Below, in pieces: positions 1 through 13,893 of a DNA stretch of 64,000 bases. The translations under genes and the position numbers were made by a program. Every line of letters starts with the position of its first letter. Positions within the stretch are counted from its first letter, which is position 1. Under the pieces are notes generated by a model, which was given only the letters and a program-made list of their open reading frames with translations, had not been told where the DNA came from and made no database searches. This stretch comes from Sipunculus nudus (lineage: Eukaryota > Annelida > Sipuncula > Golfingiida > Sipunculidae): contig CM049309.1 in assembly GCA_026874595.1 (NCBI GenBank), positions 39,511,079 through 39,575,078 of the forward strand. Reading direction: 5' to 3'.

Positions 1-230
1 CGACATGTTCAGTTATAGTGACTCAAGCATAACTCCACGGAATACGTTGATATCACTTCCAAATACAGATAAAGCCCAAAACAGACTAACGAGCGCGTTA
101 GTCTGTTAGGTCATTGATAAATAGAGTGGAGCGACTTTTTTTCGGATGTGACGCTTGACGCCTGACGCGCGCGTGACGCGTTAGTGTGTTTTGTGCTTAA
201 TAGTACAGTGTTTACAAGATTTTCTAGTAC

Positions 231-519
231 GGCCAAAAAACAAAAAGGGAGGGTTCTCTGGCACCCCTTGCGTTAATTTTAACCCCCCGTATCAAACATT
301 TTTATTTTGATTTTCAATAGAAACTAACCAATTTTGAGCGCAAGCCGCTCGGATATTTCTTTAAAGAAGACAAAATAATACAATTTTGATGAGATTTCCT
401 CTGTTATGTAGTGCTTTTACCTGTTTAGTAATACAACTCTGTTATTATCATGCCTTTCTCTGACATTTTTATCGAAACATACATAAAGGTGGCGGAAGAA
501 CCCAACCTTTTTTTTGCCC
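231..519. mobile_element. MITE, TTA-type family, degraded copy A
   Basis: This is one of five copies in the window of a short element (others near 5139, 8071, 38097 and 46686). It begins GGCCAAAAAA and ends in a T-run plus GCCC, and shares the inner text about an ATTTTGATTTTCAATA stretch with the other copies. This copy is degraded at its right end and no clear target duplication is visible. The family is best defined by the copies at 38097 and 46686. Confidence 0.6.
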
Positions 520-868
520 AGTCAAATCAGAGATTTGTTAATCAAAGATCCTGTACTTTCGTACACACTATATATAAGATGTATTTTCGTATATACTTTA
601 CTGTAGCCGATTAAGTATATCAATTCGTGTATGTTCGCAACAGGACGTCCTTATTTTTATTAACACTGCATTAACAGCTAACAGATAAAATACGAGTTGG
701 TATACCATTGTTTTTTCGGACGTATGCAACATTATCATCGCACTGGGACAGCATTTTCATAAATCAATCAATAAAGGTTATCTTTTGATAAAGTATGTAC
801 CAGGCTGTCGCAATGATAAAGAGATTTAAGAGTTATCTCGATTTTCAGGTTGGGTACCAGAGGTCGGG

Positions 869-870
<2 letters not shown>

Positions 871-943
<73 letters not shown>

Positions 944-946
944 TAT
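871..946. repeat. (TA)n microsatellite
   Basis: About 75 bp of nearly uninterrupted TA dinucleotides, broken by one TG. Short Tyr/Ile ORFs across it on both strands are artefacts of the repeat. Confidence 0.95.
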
Positions 947-3876
947 TTCTGCTTTTTATTTGACATACATAAGAGGGCTCCGAAATCCAGGAAGCAAATT
1001 CATCCACGTGTAAACGATTGCATGAATAAATATGTTGAAACAAAATGCTGAACAATGTTTTATACCCTCCAATGGACTCTTTTTTTTCTCGGAATAACCG
1101 ATCGATAACATGAGTTCTAGTTTGCTAATTGGTCTATTCCGTTTATGAATGAATTATACCACTGAAGTAGGAATGATCCCTATGTTTCCGAGGTACCTTT
1201 GTTCCCCGGTACCGATGTACCCCTGATCCATGTTTTGTTTCCTGATTCAACGCAGTAATACACGTTTAAGTATATATAAGGCATATGAAGCATAAACATA
1301 ACAAGATTTGGTTGTATCTGTGAGGCAAAACGAACCCCCACAGGTTGAGGTTAATGATAGAGGAGTAAAACATTAACAGAGAATGAATTTATTACGGCTT
1401 GAGAATAACTGGTAAGTTGTGGACTTCTGAAATTGAAAATGTATTTCTTCATAAAATCAAAAGTTTTAACTTTTCCCTGAAAATCGAGGCTATCTTTAGT
1501 CCTTTCTTTTGCGAATGCTATTATAACATTAGATAATTTTCTATGGAACATAGGACCGAGGAAGGTCCGCTCGGGAATGAAGAGCGGCCCTGTGACCAAT
1601 GGCCTTGAAATGAAAGGCCCTGCATTCTGAAAGTGATTTCTATTGAACCTCAGTACAAATCTTTGTAGCTATGTCGTGAAAATTATTCTGGCTGAAATGA
1701 CAAGTAATTCAGTCATGCATGACTGAAGACTGAAGAAGCTAAGATGAGTGTTATTAACAGCTTTCTAATGGACTGAAACAGAAAAGTTTATGATTTGAAC
1801 ATCTCCTGGTACATTTCATTTATTCTCATAAAATACTGCACATATTATAATTTGACTATGATGAAATTTACAATTTCCTACCTTAAAATTTGACAGAAAT
1901 GACTGTTACTCGGATTGTTCAATTTTTCCTAAATGCAAATGATAAAAAGCTTTTCACAAAAACGAATACTCTAGCATACCCATACCATATACAGTTTCTG
2001 CTAGGGTACACCCATATCACCATGCGTACTCCTGACAGGAAAGTACATATGTAACTGAAAAATATAAAACATATATCCACTTGTTGTGGAAGGAGGGAAT
2101 CATTTATACTGATAAATAACTCCTATTGGCACAAAATCACAACCATACATTAGGGCAAGTCCCAAATCATTTGGAATGATTGCTGAAAAAAAATAAAATA
2201 AAATACCTCTGATTTTTTGGCACTCATAAAGATCTACATTCTGTATAGTAGTGGTTTAATTGGGTGATACAAAACACACACCTGGGCCCCAATTACCAAA
2301 GCTAAGGTTTCAAATCATTTGGAATTTCATGTGCAAGGTGTTTTCATTTGCAAGGTTTCTCTAAGTTCAGATTCTCAAAGTATAATTTTTAACATGGCTT
2401 GATTATGTTAAAAATGATAATGTACGTTTTATCATATAAAATAAATCATGTTATAATACTGGTGATGCAGGACGTGGTAACACCAACTAATATTAAACAG
2501 TTATAATAATGGCCTCGATAAAAGGTGTTATTGTTTGGATTTTTGTTACCACTGACCCCCTTACTGCCAACTAATTAGGGTTTTTTTTAAATATGTAGAA
2601 CAATATACATGGACTGCTTACAATGATCATTTTGGTCCCCTTTAGTCACTAAGTTCTTAAATGTATCTTAAAGAATTAGAATTTTGCAACAAATACTTTG
2701 TTTGAATGCAGATGTGTTGGGTACAAATGAAAGACTTTGCGGATACTCAATGTAAAATACAGGACCAATAGTACACAAACTGTGAAGATATTAAATGATT
2801 TCATATAAAGAGAGGAAAACATATCAGTTGAGATAGGGGATTTGGACCTGCTTCATGCTAAATGCTAAATGGTAAGACATGATACACAGGTTGAGGAAAT
2901 CATTGTCAGTTGGAAGGGGTGGCAGTTTGTTCAAATATGGTCGTTATATTAAAATAAATATAAATATTACATACAACACAATGAACAAGCACCTCCTTTC
3001 TCCTGCTTAACCCTCTAAGCAAAACCTGTGAAGTTCATTGAACATAAAACTCAGTATTCTCAAGTGTAAATATCTATTGTGCCATATTCATTTCTGTTAT
3101 TAATATTTCATCGACTGGTTAAACTGTTGACCAAAGAAATTGTACTGAGTGCAAGAAAACTTTCAAGCATGTTATGATAATAACAGAAAAGTGAACAGAT
3201 TCTATTCCTGTGTGTACCCTGCTTCTCTAGTAATGAGATATCACTTCCCTTCCTGACACAGCACAGATCCAAATCAAAGGTCAAGGATAATAAAAGGCTC
3301 TGCAGCAATGGCATGATTTAAGTTTTCATGCTATCAAAATAGAGACTACCATATTTCTCCTTTTTTTAAACAGCAGTTTAAAACAGAAACTCAAATCCTG
3401 ACACCAGGTGTTTTTTCCAACAACACGTGGTTTTCTAAACTGTATTCTAAATGCTCCTGATATTTATACCCACACTATATATACCTGGCAAGTATGGAAT
3501 TATAAATGAACTGATGAGTAAATCTGACAAAAAGTAGTATAGCTTTTTTGTAACTCTGATAAATGTAATTTGAGCACTAAAGCAAAAACAAATGTAAATT
3601 GCAACAGCAATCATTGCATTACACTGGTGTTTAGAATGACTGATGTCAGTGCTGTATGTGTCAAGTATTATGCTTTGGTTTATATATCACCATAAAAACT
3701 GTATCATTATATCAACATATGCAATCATATTTCTTCACTTAATGCACCAATGTCTATATTGGTCACACTTTGTGATGTAATTCACTGGCAAATGCAAGGT
3801 GGGCTCACTGAACACAATTTATGGCTGACATTAGTTCCACAAACTATCAGCAGAGGGAGCAGCTTTCATGAGTTGC
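947..3876. other. Gene-free 3' flank of C9orf72
   Basis: AT-rich sequence beyond the C9orf72 stop codon. I see no exon with coding bias, no RNA gene and no well-bounded repeat. Part of it must be the C9orf72 3' UTR, but I could not place a convincing minus-strand polyadenylation signal close to the stop. Confidence 0.5.
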
Positions 3877-6800
3877 TCAATAATTCTGCAAGAGGCGCCT
3901 TTGGTAGTCCAGTTCCTGTCTGGTGTCTCCATATATCAAGTTATGCAGTCCTGGTCTTAGCTTCTCAGCCACTGCCATGATGATAAGGAAATCACCATGG
4001 ACCTCCAAATTTAATCTTTTTCTCAGTTTCTTCAGCTGTGATTTGATTTGTACTTTACCTCCATCTTTCCTGTAATTAAATTAACTTGATTTACTCTACA
4101 TGGAATATAGAGTCAGTTGGCTACAATAATAAATCATTATTATATGACAAGCAAGGTATATGACCTCATATTCAAGCTAATTAATAAAAATATGGCTTTT
4201 CTTGTGACATGACCCCAGATAGCACGCTGCTTGTGGCCCATGAGCGGCTCGACATTGGCACCAGTTGGCAGCCACCTTCGGACCACTGGTGGCATGACCA
4301 GCTGACCTAGATAGGCCTGATGAAGGCTAGTATTTCAAAGGTAGCGAATGTGGCTACTGCCTCTCCATACTATGAAACTAATTGAATATTCGCTCAATGT
4401 TTAATTTAATAATCGCAGACTTCTATATGTGTTCAGTATAATTACGAACCTTATCATGCCGACATCAGGCTGAAATCGGGCTGACATCTGATAGTTGGTA
4501 AAATTGATCCTTTCTCAAAGTTCTAAGCAAATTAAAATTATTTATATGATAAATAAGAATGTGATACAGTTGGTTAATTAAATCTTGTAAACTAATAAAC
4601 CAAGGATGAAATATTTAAGAGCAATTTTTGTTGAATTATGATTAAGGAGGAAAGTATACAACTATAGATGCTTTACATCAAAGCTGCGAGATGGTGCGGT
4701 TTCCTGGAGGTTGTCGCTCATAGCCCGTTGCTGTCGGCTAGACCATGGCAAACTGCCATTCATAGACAATGACGGTCTGGCTGCGTGGTGCTATCTGGGA
4801 CCGTCCACTCTGGGACCAAAAAGCTGATTATAAATGTCCTTGGGTCTTCCACAGAGGTTATCTAACTTTGGGTAGCATTGTTATAAAACGTTCATCTAAT
4901 AACTACTATAACTAAAAGTATTATGAGGCATTTTCAATGGTTTAGATATTGGGGTTGTCTTTAGAGCTGAAGGAAACTGGAGGACCATGAGACAACCTCT
5001 GCCCCTGGATGGGCCACTACAACTCACTCTGATAGCCATACCAGTAGTGACTTTAATCTAACCAAGCCTGGGTTTCAACTGGAGAGAACCAAATTTATTA
5101 CCAATGTAATGTTCAGGCCACTTATAAGTAATTATTAAGGCAAAAAAGGGTATGGTTCTCTGGCACTTTTTTTTCAGAAATCAGTGCAGGTTAGCAAATT
5201 ATTGTTTACCTTTTTCTGTATGCTTCGATAAAAATGTCATATGATTCATGAAAAGCATGATAATTACAGATTTTTTTGCTAAATAGGATAAATGCACTAC
5301 ATAACAAAGGAAATCTGATCAAAATTGTATTATTTTATCTTCTTGAAGATAATTTTTTATGCGGGGGTTATAATTGACGTGGGCAGTGCCTGAGAACCAT
5401 CCCTTTTTTGGCCTTCCAATCATAACTGCTATCATAAGTATTCAAATTAACTAAAAATTAGTCTACAAATTACCACCAAATTAATCCTTGTGTAAAATGA
5501 TCACATATTTAACCTTAGAATGTGTATTTACAAAATAATATGTGAAAATCAAAACTACTGATTAGATATAAAGTGTAAAGAAAACATTTATGTTTTTATA
5601 ACAGTTGTATGCTTTTATTGTGAACAAATAAGTAAGAATCTTTATAATTATAAATTAAAGTGAACTCTTGTCTGGGTGGCACTCACATCATTTCTTGCAC
5701 TGTCTGATTAAGTGCCACAGCCTTTTTGTGAAGAGAAACACAAAAGTTATGGATGAGACCCTCTCTGACTCCAGGACTGTATGGAAGTTGCTGCAGCTAC
5801 AATGAAATATACATATATGGGTCACATGAGATAATAACTGATACAATAGGAAAATATTAAATAAACTGATTTAAGAAAAACACTAAAAGGGAAATAATTT
5901 GTAAGGTATCCATGAAGAACTGTGAGTCAAAAATTACATCTCAACATATGAAATCATTTCCTTGCTAATTTACTAGGATAACACTGCAAGTTTGATGTTA
6001 ATAATCCAAATGTGAACTAAATATACGAAAAAGGTCACATTTTTGAAAAAATAAGATTTGTTGAAATATTTGAAAAATAAGGTCAAACATCTTACCTGCC
6101 CAATAAATGCTGTGACAAAGGTTTCACGGTGATCAACTGGTTGAAACAAATCCCTAAAAGAAAAGAAAACACTGTGACATCACTAAAACACAAATAGGTC
6201 AAGGTTACAGGGACAGATAATAAAAACACATCTGAGGTTCAAGGCAAGCAGATATTACTACAGTTACTATCAGAGATCTACCAACTGATATCTCCTTAAA
6301 CAGTTAAAATGTCCTTATGTTTGTCTGCAGTAACTATAATTTCCAAGTAAGCAAAGTTAAACATAATCAGTAAAACTGATTTTAGCAGAAACCATAACAC
6401 TTTTCCAAAAACAGAATCAGCTTTTTATAAATTAGCAATAAATATTTAAGCAAGATATGTTCTCAATAAATCTCAACCATAAAGGATAAAATTTTATTAA
6501 CTGTGATCATATAAAGCTTGATTCTGTAAATTAATGTGTGATTTACAGTACAAAATTTATTTTAATTTTTAATTATAAGATAGCATATAACCCCTTCATG
6601 ATATGCATCATCTGCAAAAGTAACATAACAGAATTTTCAGAAAACAGAATTTTTATCAATTATCATTGATTATGAATTAGTAGGAAATATTTAAAGTAAG
6701 ATAATGCACATACTAAAGCCCATTGTTTTTTTTTTAATTTTTTTTGGGGGGGGGGGGGGGTAGAGGTAACCGCCTCCATTTTTGTAATGCTAACTTCACT

Positions 6801-9800
6801 TTACTAAGTTTATGTACATCATCAGAATTCAATTCCAATCGTCCCCTTTACAGGGTAATACGACCTAGGAACCCCCGAAAGGTGCACTCATTTGTGAGTG
6901 AAACATGGCCAGTGAGCACGATCTCCCCATTAAGCCTGCAGAGTGCCCACCCTGGGTGGGGGCTGACCCTGAAAAGTCTCACTGCATCGGCTGAGATTTG
7001 AACTCACGATCGCCCAACTTAGAGACCTGCGCTCTACCCCTGAGCCTCAGAAGCCTGTTACTGAAGCCCATATTATGGATATTGCAATACATATGTATAG
7101 TGTTATGCAAAAAAATTATATTAAACAAGAGCACTGCAAATGGTGCATAATACACCCATTGCAAATGTTGTGACATCTGACCTCATTAAATATGCATGAA
7201 TTTGCTGAGAATGTCATTCATGTGAGAAACTATATTGGTTAATACTAATCATGAGTTTCATGAAAATCCAAAGGATTTTTGGTAAATCACCATGGTGCCT
7301 CCAAAGTGCAGTGACCTCTGACCTAATTAAATATGCATGGATTTTGCTGGAAATCAAACTTAGATGATATTTTATTGATTAACATCTCCATTAAGTTTTA
7401 TCAAAATCCATCATATTTCTCACAAGTTATTTCTTGTCACACTACAAAGTAGCCTCGTGACCTCTGACCTTATTTAATATGTGTGGATGTTGCCCAAAAT
7501 CAAACTCAGGTGAGATAATCTACTGGTTAGTAGTTATGGTGAAGTTTTGGTGAAAATCCATCAAAGCCCTGGTGAGTTATTGCAGCAACACTAAAGTTGA
7601 GGGACAGACAGATAGACAGAAAGACAGTGGGTATACCATAATATGTCCTGTCACAGACGTGCGTTTAAAAATTACGGCACATATCAGTACATAGTGTACC
7701 AGATTTTGTCCCTGGGCTTGTCTTGACCCCGCCACCATGCCAGGATCTCCTGGGTGTGGGCCTCCTGTCGCTGGGCTTGGTGGTCGAGGTACGGCTGTGT
7801 CTGAAAGATGCGGAACTGAGAGACATCAACCAGTGTGGTGGGAAAGTGACTGTACACCACATCTGACAGTGATTCATCCAGCTCCTTCTTCAAGCCCTGT
7901 AGAAAAAAGCAGAGCATCAGAATGTTGAAACAGGCTGAGACAAAGTAAAGATGAGACACTGGTTCAGATATAGTTAAAAACAAATGAATCTCATGACTGA
8001 AAGACTCTGAACTGCAATATGAATTCTTTATTTGAAAGACAATATACATTTACACAATAATTATAACTAAGGCAAAAAAAAAAAAAATTAGGTTTTGTTC
8101 TCAGGCACTTTTTTCATAAATCAATGTGGGTGGGCAGTTTTTTTATTTTTATTTTTTGTGTTTCAATAAAAATGTCAAATGATAAAGGAAAACATGATAA
8201 TAACATATTTATTTGACTAAAAAAGTAAAAGCAGTACACAACAAAGGAAATTTTATCAAAATTGTATGATTTTATTTTCTTGAAATAAATGTCTGAGCGG
8301 CTGGAGCCAAAAACTGGTAAGTTTCTATTGAAAATCAATATAAAAATGTTTGATACAGGGGTTTAAAATTGAAGTGGGCGGTGCCTGAGAACCATACCTT
8401 TTATTTTTTTTACCTAAGAAAACAAAATGATTATGTGCAGTTCATTATCATACAGAATACCCTCACCCTCATCCACAAAACAGTGCCACCTATTTTTGCT
8501 CCATCAATAAATAATAATTCTATTGAATAACAATAAACTCCATTAATACTCTACTAATAAAAAAAAACAAACAGACACCTACGTTCACCAGTCTTCTAGG
8601 TTTAAGATTGTAAATCGTGTCACAGTAGTCAGATTGACAGCTGTTGTATGGTGGATGATGCTAAGCCATGTTCAATCTGATCAAATTCATTTTAGCTATC
8701 AAGTTCATTTAGGCATTCTCTTCATGATTTATTACACTGCTTTCAGACTGGTAACCTTTGTGTTAGACTGAAGACTATTTCAACATTTTCATGATAAAAT
8801 CAACCATTTATCCTTTTATCAATTATTTCACTTAAGCAGCAGTGTTCAATTATAAAAGCCTAACTTTTATTACCATTAGGGTTTTAAAATGTCTATGATT
8901 AAAAGAATCTGACCTTGACTAGACCTTGTACACAGAGATCATGGTGGTAGGGGAGAGTTTTCTTCTCCGACACAAAACGGCAGCATTCTTGTTCCATGGG
9001 GCCCAGCAACAATGACAGGGCTGAGATCAACTACAGAACAGAAAACAGTTTAAACTGATGACAAAATAACACACTTATAAAGCCTGGTGGTGTAAAATCA
9101 AAGACAAACAGAAGACTCTGACACACCCAACACACATATTTAAGGATTACTGGGTAATTATTTATATAATGTTTAAAGGACCTTCAAGCTTATCACTTCA
9201 AAATAAAGGGGTATATGTCTGTGACTTTGAAACACAATGGTTTTAATGTACAAGTATACATTTACAAGATCATGTGCACAAAGAAGTCATGAAAAGAAAT
9301 CATTTGTCAGTCTACACTTGACAGGGTTGGTAATTTCTTCCAAGAGGCGGTTCCTTCCATGGAAACTTCTGGCTCGGAAGAAATAGTTTCCTCCATTTCT
9401 TCCGGAAGAAACTTTCAAATTTCATGTGAGAATATATAAATCTAATAAATTTTCAGCTTTATTTCTGCTTAAACATTATCTGTTCCATCTTATTTGCAAA
9501 TATAAAGATTTATATTAATATATAGTGTTATCTTAGAATGTTTGACTATAAGTTTAATTTAGTTAGAAAATATGCCTCATGTAGTTTTGAGTTTTTCAGT
9601 TCAGGTGACATAATTCAAAATCAATGGACACAGGTTTCAGTCCAGTGTACCATGCAATGATAACCAGGTGATTACCTATAAAAATGCAGCTTCACTCCAT
9701 TGACCCCTGACTGCACAGAGAGGCAGGGTATGGGGAGCCATTTCATAATTAAGAGTTTCATTCACTATGCAAATCAAACGGTCAAACTGCTCCTTGTTAT

Positions 9801-12800
9801 AACAGATTATTACCAAGCAGATACACTTGTACAGAGAGAAGGTTTCTCATATTTTAGGTATTTTCTAGTTTTGGCACAATTCACAACAATCTCAGGAACA
9901 GACTAGGTGTTTGCAGAACTACAAAATTGGTGTTTTGCTATTGCAGTCTTTTTTGTAACTTAGATGTAGATAACTAATAGGTACTGATTGTACTCCACTG
10001 TGTTTAACAACAAAAGGTACACGGAGAGATGCCTAAATTTAAATGAGTGATAAATATCAGTTCAACTAGTGACCACTGATCAATCATAGTGTAATATCAC
10101 ACTGGATATTGTTAAGTCATACTCAAGCAAGCTATTGTGTTATATTTGTAGGAAGTGCAGTTTGAATACTATTTAGATTCTACATCAGTTAGTGTGTTAG
10201 TATGCAGCACTGCATAAACCTTGGCAGCTATGCACTTTGCCTGTTAAGTTACAAGATGAGAAAATATTAGTATTTCAATCTGTAATGCTCTGTTATACAA
10301 AAGTAATAAAGCTGAGTGACAGAAATTAGGTAAGAACTAGTTACAACTACAGAAAACTTCCTCTAACCTTCATGTGAATACAGGTAGACATTTAAAAAGA
10401 ATCTTTTGTTAATTAACATGTCAACACATACTATGCAAAACTACATACTTTTACACATCCATCAGCTGCAATTTTGGCAATACTATTAGAAGAAAAACTG
10501 ACAAAAAATATTTTGATCATTCATAGCATTGTTCCTGTACACTGATTAAAAAGTCATATTGTTTTATTTCATTCAAAAGAAATAAAAATAGTTCAAATAT
10601 CTGTTTTGATTTCTAAATTGTGTATCACACTACTGTCCACTAAATTCCACTTTCATCCATTACTTCCGGAAGAAAGTGGAGGAAACCCCATTTCCTCCAC
10701 TTTCTTCAAATGTCTCGGAAGAAATACATTTCTTCCGGAAGAAAACCAACCCTGACACTTGATACGAAAATATTATTCAGAGTTTGATTATCATCAAAGG
10801 AACATTACAGAGACGTACCAAGTATATCCTATTCACAATTTGCACACCACATTTATTTATTAAACTATTACTGCTAACAGGGAGAGTTTGGAATATTGAG
10901 ATTTACACTTAGAACTTCCTTATTTGGGTAAAATCAGCGCTTCTTCATTTTAAATCATTTTTAAATTAAAGGCCTAACAGTTTTTTCTGGCATGATAATA
11001 AAGTGGCAGTAATTTAAACTACCTGTCCTTACCTGAAAAAAAAGGCTAGCCATATCAACATCATCTATATATCAGGCAATATTAGTATTATGCGGGAATA
11101 CTTACCAAATTAACTCTTCCAGCTGAATGACCAATTACCACAGTCCTGCCAAACGATATGAGATGAGCTGTGATAGCTTGACACAAAAACTTGGGGTCAA
11201 ACTTGTGGTCAGGGTGGAATGCTGTATCAGCCAACTGTATAAACAGAAAGAAAGATAATCATATGAAATACTCTCCCTGTTATAAAAAAAACTTGGGGAG
11301 AGAACACTAAAATCAGTGGATTATGATTATGTATTATTTCAATTACAATAACCCAATACATGTATAAATGGGATAAAAATTATCATTATAATCTTTATAT
11401 AATTATTTCACCAGTTGGCTTGAAAACATGAACCAAATTGTTTACATCTGTAGACATATAATGGTGAACAGACCATGAGCAAAAATAATAATTGAGAAAA
11501 AATATAGAAACATTCCATTATACTTGTTCATTTAGGCTTTGACAGAATGTGAATACACTGGAACGTTGTATCATTCCTTATGAGAATGGAACCCATGGCC
11601 TTCTGATTGCCAGTCTTTAATTTGCACTTTGCACCACTGCTAACAGGGATCCCTAATCCCTCTGTGTATTGGCACAGATCAGAGGAACTGGTGAACATCA
11701 GAGTGCTAACCACGACATGTGTCAGCACAGACAGATTGCAAGCAGCAGTGAGAACTGATGGGTTTTTATGGTGTGTGGCATATATTATATAGAGGGATGT
11801 GTGAATAGCTATGCTGGTTCATTGTATATGGGATAGAACATTTAAAGTTTCAAGAGAGTAAATGTAAACAGGAATATCTGTGTAAATTACCCCAAAACAC
11901 CCTACATATAGTGGTTCCCTCATCTAGGTCTTCGTGACAAACCCTCCTTAGCCTTCCCAGCATGCCTTGCCAAGATTTAAACAGGAGCAGCAGACTTGAG
12001 CAACAATTATCTGATTTTCTTGGGAGTAACTGAACAAATTCCACACATGTATACTGAACATTTAGTCATAATTTATGCTCCAAGTGACTACACTCTTCTG
12101 TATTATGGGTAATGTGAATGGGTTGTTGCATGTCCAAACACTGAATGCCAAATATCATGATCTGAACCACTATGGTTAGATCTGACCAAGCTTTACATGG
12201 CAAACTCTCAAGTCTCAACCCAAAACCCTGTGATACAAAGAAAAAAATATTTTTTAAATATTTACATGACAGGGCTGTAACTAAGGTATAACAAGGCTGG
12301 TATAACAAGGATGCAAACTTGCTATTAACAAATACCCTTTCACACACAAACCCATTTTAAAACGTTTAGCTCAAAGCCAGGTGGTCAAATAGGTTTCAAA
12401 CTGTATTGTGCGTTCACACAGGCATCTGGCTCTAATGCATGAGGTTTACATTTCACATGTGGATCAAATGTGACAACATATTGACACAAGCATTTGCGCA
12501 TGTGTTGTGATTCAGTTGCTGCTTCAAACTTGGTCCTAACTGTTTTGAATGCCAATAGAGCATTCACACACTCATTAGAAATGATTTGAAGCCACCTCTT
12601 GAGCTGGAGGTTGAAAACCCTTTGGATTGCTGTGTAAATGCTCAATTTACACTTGGTCTTAAATGTCTGGAATGCGAATTGAGAATTCACACAGTCCATG
12701 AGCGGAGCAGATAATCTGATTCGCATTGGAAATGGTTTGAAACTACCTCCTGAGCTGGAGTCCAACTGTTTTACTTTTATCCAAATCGGTTTGAAAACCC

Positions 12801-13893
12801 TTTGGATTGGCAAGTAAATGCTCAATTCATATACTTAACAGTTTGTAACCATTTTGGATTTTCTGTATGATAGGGTTAGAAAACCAGTTGGATTATTGAT
12901 ATGTAAACAAGAATACTACACCTACAGGTAGAGGCTTTGGAAGTTTCATCTCCCTGAGTGACAGTGTCATCTGTATGAATTCCTCTAAACTTTTTTGAAA
13001 GACTTTCATTGCATCCTCAAATGTATCCCGGCACTGAAACAAAAGCATATTATACATTAAATTAATCCTTTTAAAGGATCAGACATAATATTTTTTGGAA
13101 CACATTTTATGCTTCACAGAGTTTTTGTTATTATATAAGAAAGTTATACATATATCAATGTCACACAGAAAAATTGTCCATTGTCCCATTCTTGTTTTTA
13201 CTGATTGTATCACAGAATACAATATAACAATGCTAAGGGTCAAATTCTTCCACTGAAAAAAGGCAAAAAAGTGAAAATTTAAGAGAGTAACTTAAAACAA
13301 GATATCAGCATCATTTTTCATATTTCCTATAGTGTAAATGTATTTTAGACACTGACCTTCTCGAGTATAGCCCTGAGCTTGGTAACCATTCTAATCATCC
13401 ACAGTTGAACGAGATCTTGGATGGGAAGAAAATGTGCGAAATCCCGGTATCGCATGATCAAACACAGCGAATTTATACACACTTCCAGTTTGCCAGCACC
13501 ACCAAATATTGCACTGTAAAATGCCATGCCTTTACACGCTGCAACATTCAGTCGTAAATCAATTTGTGGCTCATAGGGATCCCGACATATTTCACTGTTG
13601 AGCGTATGACTAGATATATGCTGCAGAAATTCTTTAGTCAACAACGGGGAGTCTGGCTTCGTTAACCACACATGCCTCACTTTTGGCCCCATGATGTTAT
13701 CCCAGTAACACAGTGCTATAATTGGAAATATACTGTCCTTGCCATTTTGGATAATCCCCTGAGAAAACTGACTAGACGGGGTCATCGGGGAGAGTCCAGC
13801 TTCGGCTTCCTCAGTGCACACTGGCATTTGTATAGAAGTTGGTGGTTTGGCTTTCTGGGCCTTTTTCAGTCCCATTTTATTTTTGAATGACAT
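3877..13893 (-). CDS. C9orf72: C9orf72 homologue (DENN-domain protein), complete, nine coding exons
   Basis: Coding exons read on the minus strand: 13893-13357, 13033-12926, 11234-11106, 9030-8914, 7896-7691 (or 7700), 6153-6096, 5796-5687 and 4069-3877, ending in TGA at 3879-3877. All phases join, giving about 485 codons (482 with the donor at 7700), close to the vertebrate protein length of 481. The segment YWDNIMGPKVRHVW near residues 63-76, and colinear matches in every later exon through the C-terminal PGLHNLIYG block, identify the family. In vertebrates C9orf72 is a DENN protein that works with SMCR8 and WDR41 in autophagy and membrane-traffic control; that role is inferred here. The start at 13893 is preferred because the 17 extra upstream codons do not look conserved. 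No GGGGCC array is seen near the 5' end. Confidence 0.93.
4214..4799. mobile_element. Possible short TIR element in a C9orf72 intron
   Basis: The ends read CCCAGATAGCAC on the left and GTGCTATCTGGG on the right, a 12-bp perfect inverted repeat about 586 bp apart. The interior near each end is more GC-rich than its surroundings. I could not settle a target duplication, so the superfamily is open. It lies in the last C9orf72 intron. Confidence 0.5.
5139..5414. mobile_element. MITE, TTA-type family, copy B
   Basis: The terminal inverted repeats read AAGGCAAAAAAGGGTATGG on the left and the inverse (CCATCCCTTTTTTGGCCTT) on the right. The interior matches the copies at 8071 and 46686, including a TTTTTTTCAGAAATCAGTG block. 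It lies in the last C9orf72 intron. Confidence 0.75.
6724..7063 (-). mobile_element. tRNA-derived SINE, full length, minus strand
   Basis: An 8-bp direct repeat AAGCCCAT flanks it exactly (6716-6723 and 7064-7071). The minus-strand head is tRNA-like, with an A-box-like AGGGGTAGAGCGC and a B-box-like GAGTTCAAATCTC. The tail is a homopolymer-rich stretch at 6726-6758. The body is shared with the plus-strand copy at 33994. It lies in a C9orf72 intron. Confidence 0.85.
7126..7640. repeat. Tandem repeat, about 165-bp unit, three copies, plus tail
   Basis: Three diverged units each carry a phrase like GACCTCTGACCT followed by A/T-rich text and AAAATCCA. After the third unit come a GACAGA-type simple repeat and a GTATACCATAATATGTC tail. 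The array ends only about 50 bp from the donor of a C9orf72 exon. Confidence 0.7.
8071..8415. mobile_element. MITE, TTA-type family, copy C
   Basis: Left end GGCAAAAAAA, right end TTTTTTTACC, with internal text matching the copies at 5139 and 46686. It lies in the C9orf72 intron between the exons at 7896 and 8914. Confidence 0.7.
9322..10754. mobile_element. Non-autonomous hAT-type transposon
   Basis: The element starts CAGGGTTGGTAATTTCTTCC and ends in the inverse form (GGAAGAAAACCAACCCTG). It is bracketed by a perfect 8-bp duplication, ACACTTGA (9314-9321 and 10755-10762). An 8-bp duplication with CAGGG ends is the hAT signature. The 1433-bp interior has no transposase ORF. Several copies of the palindrome TTCTTCCGGAAGAA lie near both ends. 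It is inserted in a C9orf72 intron. Confidence 0.92.
12370..12850. repeat. Degenerate tandem repeat, three units of about 140 bp
   Basis: Three diverged units share phrases such as TTCACACA, GTTTTGAATGCC/GTCTGGAATGCG and AAAACCCTTTGGATTG. The 146-codon minus-strand ORF across it comes from the repeat; it has no recognisable domain. Confidence 0.6.

Noticed and set aside
768-1055. Overlapping ORFs across the TA run on both strands
   Set aside because: Tyr/Ile repeats produced by the (TA)n microsatellite; no coding signal outside it.
6985-7060. A tRNA gene on the minus strand
   Set aside because: The A/B-box region is the head of a SINE with an 8-bp target duplication and a shared body; no complete cloverleaf with a normal acceptor stem was visible.
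12385-12825. 146-aa minus-strand ORF
   Set aside because: It runs through three diverged copies of a tandem repeat in a C9orf72 intron and has no domain-like features.
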